64,000 nucleotides of DNA, taken from contig NZ_CP195100.1 of assembly GCF_051175315.1 (NCBI RefSeq), positions 3,658,001-3,722,000 of the forward strand, in the 5' to 3' direction. Source of the DNA: Tundrisphaera sp051175315. Its GTDB lineage: Bacteria > Planctomycetota > Planctomycetia > Isosphaerales > Isosphaeraceae. Each line of letters begins with the position of its first letter. Positions within the stretch are counted from its first letter, which is position 1. The position numbers and the translations under genes are program-made. Positions 35,043 to 43,378 of this stretch are shown here, piece after piece. Below the pieces are notes generated by a model. It worked only from the letters and a program-made list of their open reading frames with translations. It made no database searches and had not been told where the DNA came from.

Positions 35043-36164
35043 ATGAGCCCGAACGGGCCCGCCCTCGCCTCCCCGGACGTCGACGCGACGCTGGCCGCGA
35101 CCATCACCCTGGCCTTCGCCTTCGACGTGGGCTATGAGATCGACCTGGATCGGGCCCGGGCCCTGATCCCGGGCGAGACCGGGCCGCTGGCCCGTCGGCG
35201 ACGGACCCCGGAGTCGATCCGCTATCGCCCGGCCCCGCTGAGGATGGCCCTGGACGTCTCCGGCCTGGGCCTGCCCGGGGGCGAATCGGCGCGGGTCGGC
35301 CCCCCTCGCGGGGAATTGACCTTCTTCGACTTCGGTGCCCTCTCGGTCATGATCCGGTTCCCGGTCGAGGCCACGCCCGCCGGACTCTTGGAACTGGCCG
35401 GGCACCTGGCCGACCCCGCCCCCCTGACCGCCGCCGCGAGGCTGGCCATCGCCCCCTGGCTGGATCGGATCCGGCCAATGGTCGTCGAGTACGAGGTCAG
35501 CGAACTGAGCGAGGAGTATGTCGTCTTCCAGGTGGCCGGCGTCGATGCGGCCTGGCTGGAGGCCCATCGCGCCTGGATCGCCGGCCTGGTCCGGCTCGAA
35601 TCCGGCCCGCTCAGCGAAGGGGAGATCCGCGAGGCGACCCGCCTGGGCATCTCCTACACGCCCGACGATCTCGTGGTCCTGGACTGGGCGGCCGGCTTCA
35701 TCGCCGATCGCGACTGCGCCGACACGCTCCAGGTGATCGAGTTCGCCAACGTCCAGCTGCTCGAATTCCGCCACATCGACGACCGCCTCGACGACCGCCT
35801 GGAGGCGGCGTATCGGCTCATCCACATCGATAAGGGGACGAAGGGGCGGAAGAAGCAGACCGCCCAGCGTGCCGTGGTCCGCGAGGTCCGCGAATTGGAG
35901 ATCGAGGCGACCAGCCTTTTCGAGCGGGCCGACAACAACCTCAAGCTGATCGGCGACCAGTACCTGTCGCGGGTCTTCGACCTGGCCCGGACCCGGTTCC
36001 ACCTCGGCGAGTGGCAGAAGAGCATCCGCCGCAAGCTCGACATCGTCGGCGACGTCTATGATCTGCTGGTCAACCAGGCGGACCACAGCCGGGGCGAGTT
36101 CCTCGAAGTGCTGGTCGTGATCCTGATCGCCGTCGAGATCGTGGTCGCTTTCATCCACCACTGA
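35043..36164 (+). CDS. RMD1/YagE family protein (DUF155) with a C-terminal membrane anchor
   Basis: 373 residues. The DUF155 core (about 55-340) is marked by ELTFFDFGALSVMIRF, VEYEVSELSEEYVVF and the conserved C-terminal helices HIDDRLDDRLEAAYRLIHIDKG and ADNNLKLIGDQYLSRVFDLARTRF. A single C-terminal transmembrane helix follows (LEVLVVILIAVEIVVAFIHH). Eukaryotic relatives act in mitochondria (Rmd1, Rmd8, RMND1); bacterial function is unknown. The start could also be an earlier in-frame ATG at 34995. The stop overlaps the convergent ribF gene by 14 bases. Confidence 0.85.
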   Translation: MSPNGPALASPDVDATLAATITLAFAFDVGYEIDLDRARALIPGETGPLARRRRTPESIRYRPAPLRMALDVSGLGLPGGESARVGPPRGELTFFDFGALSVMIRFPVEATPAGLLELAGHLADPAPLTAAARLAIAPWLDRIRPMVVEYEVSELSEEYVVFQVAGVDAAWLEAHRAWIAGLVRLESGPLSEGEIREATRLGISYTPDDLVVLDWAAGFIADRDCADTLQVIEFANVQLLEFRHIDDRLDDRLEAAYRLIHIDKGTKGRKKQTAQRAVVREVRELEIEATSLFERADNNLKLIGDQYLSRVFDLARTRFHLGEWQKSIRRKLDIVGDVYDLLVNQADHSRGEFLEVLVVILIAVEIVVAFIHH

Positions 36165-37095
36165 CCGGGCGGTCGCACACGAACCGGGCTTGCTCGATGT
36201 CGGACGCGATCTGCGCCAGGAGGTCTTCCAGCCCGGCGAACCGCCGGGTGGGGCGGAGCTGGGCCAGGAAATCGACCTCGACCGTCCGGCCGTAGAGGTC
36301 GCCCTGGAAATCGATCAGGTGGGCCTCGACCTTGCGGATCTGCTCGCCGAAGGTGGGGTTGGGCCCGATGTTGCACGCCCCCGCGCGGGGCGGTCCGCCC
36401 GGCTCCGTGTAGGCGTGGATGGCATAGACGCCGTCGGCGGGGATCAGGGTATCGATCTCATCCAGGTTGGCGGTGGGCACGCCGATGCCGGCCCCTCGGC
36501 CCGCGCCGTGGGTCACGATCCCCCGGATGCGGTGGGGTCGACCGAGGAGGGCGGCGGCCCCGACGGCGTCCCCCGCCCCGAGCGCCTGGCGGATCCGCGA
36601 AGAGGACACGATCCGCCCGTCCAGGTCGGTGGGCGTGGCCACCTCGAAGGCGATCCCCGCCCGCTCGCACCAGTCGGCCAGCAGGCGCGAGTCCCCGCCA
36701 CGATCGCGGCCGAAACCGAAGGTCGGCCCCTCGACCATCCCCCGGGCCTTGAGCTGGCCCACGATCACGCGGTCGAAGAACTCGCGGGCGGACAGGCCGA
36801 GCAGCCAGGGCCCGGTGCGGAAGATCCCGACCTCGGTGGCCCCGGCCTGGAGCATCAGATCGACCCGGCGGGCGATCCAGGTCAGGGGCGCGGGGGCTTC
36901 CTCGGGGCGGAGCACGGCCACCGGGGACGGGTCGAACGTGAGGGCCAGGGCGGGCACACCCGCCGCATCGGCCCGGGAGCGGAGGCTCTCCAGGAGCCGA
37001 GCATGACCGTGATGGACCCCATCGAAATTGCCGACCGCGACGAAGGCACCCTGGATGCGAGCGGGGACGTCCGCGAAATTCTCGATCGTGATCAC
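36151..37095 (-). CDS. ribF: Bifunctional riboflavin kinase / FAD synthetase
   Basis: 314 residues from a GTG at 37095 with a GGGGAC stretch 5 bases ahead. The FAD synthetase (nucleotidyltransferase) half starts with AVGNFDGVHHGH and contains GFGRDRGG and SSSRIRQAL; the kinase half (residues about 185-305) has GIGVPTANL and NPTFGE blocks. It converts riboflavin to FMN and FMN to FAD in the cytoplasm. It is convergent with the DUF155 gene, overlapping by 14 bases. Confidence 0.95.
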   Translation of the reverse strand: MITIENFADVPARIQGAFVAVGNFDGVHHGHARLLESLRSRADAAGVPALALTFDPSPVAVLRPEEAPAPLTWIARRVDLMLQAGATEVGIFRTGPWLLGLSAREFFDRVIVGQLKARGMVEGPTFGFGRDRGGDSRLLADWCERAGIAFEVATPTDLDGRIVSSSRIRQALGAGDAVGAAALLGRPHRIRGIVTHGAGRGAGIGVPTANLDEIDTLIPADGVYAIHAYTEPGGPPRAGACNIGPNPTFGEQIRKVEAHLIDFQGDLYGRTVEVDFLAQLRPTRRFAGLEDLLAQIASDIEQARFVCDRPVSGG

Positions 37096-37245
37096 CGTCC
37101 CCAGTCCCCCATCCGACGGCCGTTCGCCGCGGCGCTCCGCCGGCCCGAAATCGACCGGTATCCGCCACGGATTATCGCCACCCGCCTCCCGCCCGGTCAA
37201 TCCCGCCTCGGACCTCCGGGGGTCCGAAGCGGCCGGTCGGGAGGG

Positions 37246-38532
37246 TCAAGGGCTCGGCCTGGCTCCCACGTTGAGGTCGAGCCGAAGGCGGCGGACGGCG
37301 TGATCGACGACCTCGATGACCGTGAACTCGACGCCGTTGGACCGGAACGACTCGCCCAAAGAAGGCAGGCGGCCGAGGGCATTGAGCGCGAGCCCGCCGA
37401 CCGTTTCGTAGTCCTCGCCCGTCGGAAGATGGGTCCCGAGGCGCTGGTTGACGGTCTCCAACTCGATCGAGGCGGGGACTTCGTAGCACTTCTCGCCGAG
37501 GGCGACCACGGGGTCGGGCGGCTCGCGGTCGTGCTCGTCGTCGATCGGCCCGACCAGTTCCTCGATCAGGTCTTCCAGGGTGATCAATCCGGTGACGCCG
37601 CCGTATTCGTCCAGGACGATGGCGATCTGCACCTTGCGCGACCGGAACTCGTTGAGCAGGTCGTTGGCCGGCATCGTCTCCGGGATGAAGTAAGGCCCCC
37701 GGGCCAGCTTCCGCGCCGAGACCTCGTCGAAGCTGGCCGCCTCGGTCATCGCCGGGAACAGGTCCTTGGCGAACAGGATCCCGATGATGTCATCCCGGTT
37801 CTCGCCGAAGATCGGGATCCGGCTGAGGCCCGACTCGGAGAACGCACGGGCGGCGGCCTGGGCCGAGGTCGTCGCGGGGAGGAGGATCATCGACGACCGC
37901 GGGGTCATGATCTCCGAGACATCGCGGAGCGACAGGGCGACGACGTGTTCGAGCATGGCCCGGGTGGCCGACGGGATGTCGGCATCGATCTCCTCGTCGA
38001 TCTCTGCGTCCGAGGGGTACTCGACCTCGACGCTGGCCGGGCGCGGGGCGACATCCTCGGGGCGCGACAACCGCGCGGCGATCAGGCCGAACAGGTTGCC
38101 CAGGCCGGTCATCGGCCGGGCCGCCAGCCGCACCGGGCGGGCGATCGGCCAGAGGGCGTCCAGCAACGGCTCGGCATAGACCCGACCGACCACGCTGGCG
38201 AGGATGTGCGTCAGCGAGGACAGGCCGATGGCGCAGAAGAACGCGACCGTGCCGTTCAGGGCCGGCCAGACTTCGGGCACCGAATGGGCGAGCAGCGAGG
38301 CCAGGGTCAGCCCCGCGAGGATCCCCAGCGACTCGGCGGCGCGCTCGGTCACCTCGTCGCCGTGGGCGATGGCATCGGCGCGGGCCGGGCGGCCGTGGGC
38401 CGAGCAGACCTCTTCGAGGCGGCTCCGGGAGTAAGTCCGCAGGGCACGGCCGAAGGCGATCGCCAGGGCCTGTCCGGCCAGAAGCAAGGGCAAGCCGACG
38501 CCCAGGATCCAGGCCAGGTTCAACGATCGCAA
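37246..38532 (-). CDS. CNNM/CorC-HlyC family membrane protein with CBS domains
   Basis: 428 residues from TTG 38532, chosen because GGGAGGA ends 6 bases before it; this start overlaps the ybeY end by 13 bases. Another TTG at 38523 would give a TTGA overlap. N-terminal transmembrane part (residues 1-160) of the CNNM (DUF21) type, then two CBS domains (EIMTPRSSMILLP and YFIPETMPANDLL to EYGGVTGLITLEDLIEELVG), and a CorC/HlyC-type C-terminal domain (VPASIELETVNQRLG). The family is linked to Mg2+/Co2+ efflux or sensing. It is the last gene of the phoH-ybeY unit. Confidence 0.85.
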   Translation of the reverse strand: MRSLNLAWILGVGLPLLLAGQALAIAFGRALRTYSRSRLEEVCSAHGRPARADAIAHGDEVTERAAESLGILAGLTLASLLAHSVPEVWPALNGTVAFFCAIGLSSLTHILASVVGRVYAEPLLDALWPIARPVRLAARPMTGLGNLFGLIAARLSRPEDVAPRPASVEVEYPSDAEIDEEIDADIPSATRAMLEHVVALSLRDVSEIMTPRSSMILLPATTSAQAAARAFSESGLSRIPIFGENRDDIIGILFAKDLFPAMTEAASFDEVSARKLARGPYFIPETMPANDLLNEFRSRKVQIAIVLDEYGGVTGLITLEDLIEELVGPIDDEHDREPPDPVVALGEKCYEVPASIELETVNQRLGTHLPTGEDYETVGGLALNALGRLPSLGESFRSNGVEFTVIEVVDHAVRRLRLDLNVGARPSP

Positions 38533-39041
38533 CGCACGTCCTCCCGGCCCGCGTCGGCGGTCGGCCCGACCAGCGGGAATGGATTGGTCAGCCCGTGGGC
38601 CTCCAGGATCTCCGCCTCGCGGCGGCGCATGATCGCCGCGTCGGATTCGTCCCGATCGTCGAGCCCGCACAGGTGCAGCAAGCCGTGGACCACATACAGG
38701 GCCAATTCGGCGTTCGGGTCCGCCCCCGCCTCGCGCGCGGTGGTCGCGGCCATCTCGGCGGAGACGACCAGCTCGCCGCTCAACACCGGCTCGTCGGGCT
38801 CCGAGAGGACGAAGCTGATGACGTCGGTGGGCCAGTCGTGCGCGAGGTGGCGCCGGTTGATCGCGTGGATCGTGGGATCATCGACGAGGGCGATCGAGAT
38901 GGAGGCGGCGTCGACCCCTTGGGCGGTCAGGGTGCGGCGGACCAGTGCGGATAAATCGGCGTGGTCGACGCGGAGGAATCGCTGGCCGTCGCTGATCTCG
39001 ACCTCGATCTCGGTGTTCGGGGGGGTATGGTCGATCTCCAT
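38520..39041 (-). CDS. ybeY: YbeY endoribonuclease (rRNA maturation)
   Basis: 173 residues. The metal-binding motif of YbeY, HGxLHLxGxDH, is here H119-G-L-L-H123-L-C-G-L-D-D129: the third ligand histidine is replaced by aspartate. The flanking DWPTDVISFVLSEPD block is typical. YbeY acts in 16S rRNA 3'-end maturation and ribosome quality control. Start and stop of the upstream hydrolase overlap (TGATG, 39039-39043). Asp can still bind zinc, so activity is possible but unproven. Confidence 0.9.
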   Translation of the reverse strand: MEIDHTPPNTEIEVEISDGQRFLRVDHADLSALVRRTLTAQGVDAASISIALVDDPTIHAINRRHLAHDWPTDVISFVLSEPDEPVLSGELVVSAEMAATTAREAGADPNAELALYVVHGLLHLCGLDDRDESDAAIMRRREAEILEAHGLTNPFPLVGPTADAGREDVRCDR

Positions 39042-41269
39042 CAGGCAGTCCGTTGCTCCGGATATTTGACGCGGCCGTGGTAGATGCCGATCAGGGATTT
39101 GATGAGGCTCTCGCGGATCTCGGAGATCTCCCGGAGGGTGAGCCCACATTCGTCGAACTGGCCGTCGTGGAGCCGCTTGTTGATGAGGTCGCGGACCAGC
39201 CCCTCGATCCGGGCGGGGGTGGGCTCGGAGAGGGTCCGGCTGGCGCTCTCGACGGCGTCGGAGACCATCAGCAAGGCCGCTTCCTTGGATTGGGGCTTGG
39301 GCCCGGGGTAGCGGAACGCCCCTTCCAGCACCGTCGCCCCGTCCGGGTTGCCCCCGCTGCGGCGGGTCGCCTCGTGGAAGAAGTATTCGACCAGGGTCGT
39401 GCCGTGGTGCTGCTCGATCAGGTCGATGATCGGCTCGGGCAGGTGGTGCTGCCGGCCGAGGTCGACCCCGTCCTTGACGTGGCCGATGATGATCAAAGTG
39501 CTCATCGCCGGGGCCAGGTTGGCGTGGCGATTGGTCGCCCCGGCCTGGTTCTCGACGAAGTAGTGCGGCTTGAGCATCTTGCCGATGTCGTGGAAGTAGG
39601 CGCCGATGCGGACCAGCAGCGAGTTGGCCCCGATCCGCTCGGCGGCGGCCTCGGCGATGGTGCCCACTGCGATCGAGTGGTTGTGCGTGCCCGGGGCACG
39701 CCGGACCAGTTCCTGGAGCAGAGGATGGGCGATGTCGCCCAGTTCCAGGAGGCTGATCCCGGTGACGATGCCGAAGGCTGTCTCGACGAAGGGGAGGCTG
39801 CCCCCCAGCACGAACCCCGCCATCAGCCCCCAGCCGGCCCGCGCCAGGCTCTCGGCGATGACCAGCTCGATCGGCTGCCCGCCCCAGAGCCCGGAGGCCC
39901 AGGTCAGCAGGCCATAGCCCAGGGCGCACGCAACGCCGACCTTGATCAGCTTGGTCCTGGTCCGGACCTCGTGGAGGCAGAGGACGCCGACCGCCGTCCC
40001 GCCCATCAGGGTGATGAAGCTGCCGATGCTCCCGTTGGTCGCCAGGGTCGTCAGCAGGCAAAGCCCGAAGGTGACCATCAAGGCGAAGTTGGGATTGTAG
40101 GCGATCGCCAGGATCATCGCGGCGATGGCCACCGGCACCAGTTCGGCGTCCCAGGGCTGCATCGCCAGCAGGCGGGCCAGGCCGATCGCCGCGACGCAGA
40201 GCGTGCAGATCGACGCGATCCGGCCGATATCCTGGGCGATCCTGGGCTCGTGGCGATAGACGTAGTAGCCGATCAGGGCGAACAACGCGGCCGACAGGAT
40301 GACCACCGCGCATCCACGCCGCAGCCGCTCCTCCAGGGCCCGCGAGGCGTTGGCGATCTGGTGTTCCGCCCGCAGCAGGGTCAATTGGTCGTCGCCGATC
40401 TTCTGGCCCTGCTCGACCAGGACATCCCCCTTGCTGAAGGTGTCGTAGGCGTCGGCCACCTGGTCGCGGGCCTCTTGCCGCCGCCGGGCCGTCGTGTTCG
40501 CGTCATACTTGAGCGTCGGCGTGCCGGCGAGCTTGTCGGCCACCAGCGCGAAGAGTCCCTGGCCCAGCGTGTTGGGCAGGAACGTCGCGATGAAGTCCCG
40601 GCCGACCGGTCCGTCCGGCTTGTCGATCCGCTCACGCATGACGCGATCGCGCGGGACGAGATATTCGACATCGCCGCGACGGACCGAGAGGGTGCGGCTC
40701 GCGTCCTCGTTGCGCGGGAGGATGTCCGGGCCGAGCACGCCGTCGCGGATCAGGGGCTCGAAGGCGGCGACGATCTTGCGCCGGAGTTCTTCGTGCCGCT
40801 CGGGCGTGTCGCTCGCCTCGCGGATGTCGTCGTAGGTGTACTGGGTCAACTTCCAGAAGTTGCGGAACGCCTCGGGCACGGCGGCGAAGGTCGGGGCCTT
40901 GGCGATGGCGTCGACCAGATCGTCGAGGCGATCGGCGAGGTCGCGGATCGGGGCCGGGTCATTGACCATGGTCGGCGGGACCTGGTCGGCCCTGGCCTGG
41001 CGCTCGGCCGAGGTCTTCGACTGGTTGAAGCGGCGGAACTCCGGCACCTTGACGCGGATCTCGCGGTCGGGGACCTGCCCGTGCCGGTAGGTGAAGAACG
41101 GGCCGGGCCCGTGGACGATCGCGGCGGTGACCAGGACGGCCGCGGCGACGACGGCGAGTCGGGCCAACCGGCCCCTTTGCTGGGCGAGGCGGCCTTGCCG
41201 GATGGCGATCGGGTTGGAGGGCCGGAGGTGCGCCCGGGTGAGTTTGGGACGACGTTTGCCGAAGCTCAT
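39041..41269 (-). CDS. 7TM receptor-HD phosphohydrolase (PgpH-like)
   Basis: 742 residues from the ATG at 41269. First transmembrane helix near residue 40, then a large extracellular 7TMR-HDED-type domain (residues about 65-320), six further helices (about 325-520), then an HD domain with H-D in FHDIGKM and HNHSIAVG, NRHANLAPAMS and HHLPEPIIDLIEQHHG. PgpH proteins hydrolyse cyclic-di-AMP. The gene is followed by ybeY with a TGATG overlap, the usual PhoH-HD-YbeY arrangement. Confidence 0.92.
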   Translation of the reverse strand: MSFGKRRPKLTRAHLRPSNPIAIRQGRLAQQRGRLARLAVVAAAVLVTAAIVHGPGPFFTYRHGQVPDREIRVKVPEFRRFNQSKTSAERQARADQVPPTMVNDPAPIRDLADRLDDLVDAIAKAPTFAAVPEAFRNFWKLTQYTYDDIREASDTPERHEELRRKIVAAFEPLIRDGVLGPDILPRNEDASRTLSVRRGDVEYLVPRDRVMRERIDKPDGPVGRDFIATFLPNTLGQGLFALVADKLAGTPTLKYDANTTARRRQEARDQVADAYDTFSKGDVLVEQGQKIGDDQLTLLRAEHQIANASRALEERLRRGCAVVILSAALFALIGYYVYRHEPRIAQDIGRIASICTLCVAAIGLARLLAMQPWDAELVPVAIAAMILAIAYNPNFALMVTFGLCLLTTLATNGSIGSFITLMGGTAVGVLCLHEVRTRTKLIKVGVACALGYGLLTWASGLWGGQPIELVIAESLARAGWGLMAGFVLGGSLPFVETAFGIVTGISLLELGDIAHPLLQELVRRAPGTHNHSIAVGTIAEAAAERIGANSLLVRIGAYFHDIGKMLKPHYFVENQAGATNRHANLAPAMSTLIIIGHVKDGVDLGRQHHLPEPIIDLIEQHHGTTLVEYFFHEATRRSGGNPDGATVLEGAFRYPGPKPQSKEAALLMVSDAVESASRTLSEPTPARIEGLVRDLINKRLHDGQFDECGLTLREISEIRESLIKSLIGIYHGRVKYPEQRTA

Positions 41270-41416
41270 GGATGATCTCGACCACGCGCGGTCAACGGGC
41301 CCGAGGCCCATCCCGCGCCGGAGTGTGCCACGCCCACTACGGCGTGGCATCCGACCGGCCGAATCCCCGCCCTGCGGCCGAAGGGGCCGTGGTGGGGGGC
41401 GGGGCCGGGGGCCGCC

Positions 41417-42448
41417 TCACTCCGAGGCGGTAACGTCGGCCTGGGCCGGGGGAGGTTCGGAGCCGGGCGGGTTGGCCGCCGGCCTCGACTCGACCCGGCG
41501 GGCCGGCTCGTTGGCTTCGTAGGCATTGACGATGGCCTGGACCAAAGGATGGCGGACGATGTCGCTCCGATCGAGCGTCGTCACACCCACCCCCGGCACG
41601 TTGCGCAGCTTCTCGACGGCATCGGCCAGCCCGCTCACGGTCTCGGGCGGCAGGTCGACCTGGGTGACATCGCCGGTGACCACGATCCGGGCATTCTGGC
41701 CCATCCGGGTCAGGAACATCTTCATCTGCGGGATCGTGGCGTTCTGCCCCTCATCGAGGATGATCACCGCATCGTTCAAGGTCCGGCCTCGCATGTAGGC
41801 CAGCGGGGCGATCTCGATCAGATCGTTGCCCATGTAGCGCCGGAGCTGATTGTAGTCCATCAGGTCGTGCAAGGCGTCCAGGAGCGGGCGAAGATACGGG
41901 TTGATCTTCGCTTCGAGATCCCCGGGCAGGAAGCCGAGGTGCTCGCCCGCCTCGACGGCCGGCCGCACCAGGACGATCTTCTTGATCTTGCCGCGTTTCA
42001 GCTCCGAGACGGCCTTAGCCACGGCGAGATAGGTCTTGCCGGTGCCGGCCGGTCCGATGCAGAACACCAGCTCGTGGTCGCGGAGGCAGGCGAGGTAGCG
42101 GGCCTGGCCATCCGTGCGAGGGCGGACGACCTTGCCCCCCTCGTGGAGGTCCACGCCCGGATTACCATTCTCCGCCAGCCCGTGTCCGACGCTGATCTGG
42201 TTGTCGATCAGGCCGGCCACATCCCCCGCCGAGGCGGTGCGACGCTTGCGGTGCCAGCCCCGAAGTTCTTCGAAGACCTGGCGGGCCTGTTCGATCTTCC
42301 CGGTCTCTCCCTCGACGCGGACCTCGCCATGCCGCGCCACCACCCTGACGCCGAATGCATCACGCACCTGGCGGAGGAACTGGTCGCGGCTGCCGAAGAC
42401 GGCCAACTCTTCGTCGTGGCTGTCGAGCGTGATCGTGACTTCCGGCAT
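41417..42448 (-). CDS. PhoH-like P-loop ATPase
   Basis: 343 residues from the ATG at 42448, with an AAAGGCAGGG site directly ahead; a GTG at 42469 is possible. A KH-like N-terminal segment is followed by the PhoH ATPase domain: Walker A GPAGTGKT at 132-139, Walker B VIILDEGQNAT, and GDVTQVDLP. PhoH proteins are cytoplasmic RNA-linked ATPases conserved beside ybeY. The C-terminal 25 residues are low-complexity (Pro/Ala-rich). A 147-base gap separates it from the hydrolase gene. Confidence 0.93.
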   Translation of the reverse strand: MPEVTITLDSHDEELAVFGSRDQFLRQVRDAFGVRVVARHGEVRVEGETGKIEQARQVFEELRGWHRKRRTASAGDVAGLIDNQISVGHGLAENGNPGVDLHEGGKVVRPRTDGQARYLACLRDHELVFCIGPAGTGKTYLAVAKAVSELKRGKIKKIVLVRPAVEAGEHLGFLPGDLEAKINPYLRPLLDALHDLMDYNQLRRYMGNDLIEIAPLAYMRGRTLNDAVIILDEGQNATIPQMKMFLTRMGQNARIVVTGDVTQVDLPPETVSGLADAVEKLRNVPGVGVTTLDRSDIVRHPLVQAIVNAYEANEPARRVESRPAANPPGSEPPPAQADVTASE

Positions 42449-42552
42449 GCCCTGCCTTTCGACCGACACGGCGTGACGCTGGCGGGCGCGTCAACTGGCG
42501 TGAATCACTGGCGCGAGGCGGCTCGTCCCGCCCGACCATTATGGGGGTCATC

Positions 42553-42586
42553 CTCGGAAAAACGCAACGTCGGATAGATTTCCGAG
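42553..42586. other. Imperfect hairpin with A/T-rich flanks downstream of the metallophosphoesterase gene
   Basis: Perfect 8-bp inverted repeat (CTCGGAAA at 42553-42560 with TTTCCGAG at 42579-42586, 18-base loop), inside a lower-GC stretch with A5 and T5 runs nearby. It lies in the 258-base gap between the phosphoesterase end and the phoH start, where either a terminator for the upstream gene or part of the phoH leader would be expected. The loop is long, so I keep this at low confidence. Confidence 0.25.
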
Positions 42587-42706
42587 TCGCGGTTTTTCTT
42601 CACTCAAACTGAATATACGCACCCCAAAGGACGCATGTTCGTGGATCGGCATCGAATTCCGCCGCAGGTAGCCGACCCGTCGCTTTCGTTTCGCTCGACC
42701 GTCGGA

Positions 42707-43378
42707 TCATGGGGCGACCCCTTGCCGCAAACCGGCCAGCAGGGCGGGGAGGGGCCCGAAATCGAGGACCGCATCCCCCAGGCCGGCGACGCAGCGAAGC
42801 CCATCGCTGAGCCAGGATCGGGGCATATCGGGGGATCCCAGCGGGAGGCCGGCGGCGTTCGGGGTGAAGGCCGGCAGGACGATCGTCGTCGGGCCGACCA
42901 GGAAGCAGGGGGCCGTCAGCCCCTGGGCCCGGAGGACCGGGTGATGGTGCCCCGAGATCGTCCGTTCGCCCGCGATCGGCCGGTGGCCGTGGGCGATCGT
43001 CCAGCCGGCGACTTCGACCGACGCGGGCGCCGGGGATCGCCTCGGGTCGTGGTTCCCCTGGATCAACTCCGGCCGCACCCCCCGGCGAGCGAGCCAGTCG
43101 ACCATGCCCCGGACGTCGGCCGCGGTCCGAAGGCACGGCTTGGCCGACTCGACGAGATCGCCGGCGATCACCAGCCGGTCGACCTCCGGGACGCGATCGA
43201 ACAGGGTGGCCAGCTTCGCCAGGGTCTCCCGGAGCGAGTGGGCGGGCAGGCAGTCGCCCCCCCGAGCGCGGGCCCACTCGTAGCCGAGGTGGACGTCGGC
43301 GATCACCGCGACCCGCTCCCCGGGATGGATCGCGGCCCCCTCGGGCGCGAGCTGCCAGCCGTCGGGCCCGGCGATCAT
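42707..43378 (-). CDS. Ligase-associated-type metallophosphoesterase
   Basis: 223 residues. Calcineurin-like dimetal motifs in order: D-V-H (IADVHLGY), GDLVE, GNHD, and GHHHP near residue 150. The gene starts inside the end of the Lhr helicase gene (ATGA overlap, 43375-43378). In many bacteria this phosphoesterase is encoded with an Lhr-type helicase, an ATP-dependent DNA ligase and an exonuclease; only the helicase is present here. Probably a cytoplasmic DNA- or nucleotide-acting phosphodiesterase. Confidence 0.85.
   Translation of the reverse strand: MIAGPDGWQLAPEGAAIHPGERVAVIADVHLGYEWARARGGDCLPAHSLRETLAKLATLFDRVPEVDRLVIAGDLVESAKPCLRTAADVRGMVDWLARRGVRPELIQGNHDPRRSPAPASVEVAGWTIAHGHRPIAGERTISGHHHPVLRAQGLTAPCFLVGPTTIVLPAFTPNAAGLPLGSPDMPRSWLSDGLRCVAGLGDAVLDFGPLPALLAGLRQGVAP

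Noticed and set aside
36190..39069. Long plus-strand open frame (about 960 codons) opposite ribF, CorC and ybeY
   Set aside because: Spans several clearly conserved minus-strand genes and their gaps, and has no recognisable motif. Treated as a GC-driven shadow frame.
42553..42598. Intrinsic terminator with T-tract in the phoH leader
   Set aside because: The T5 run is not placed directly after the stem, and the loop is 18 bases. Kept only as a weak hairpin.
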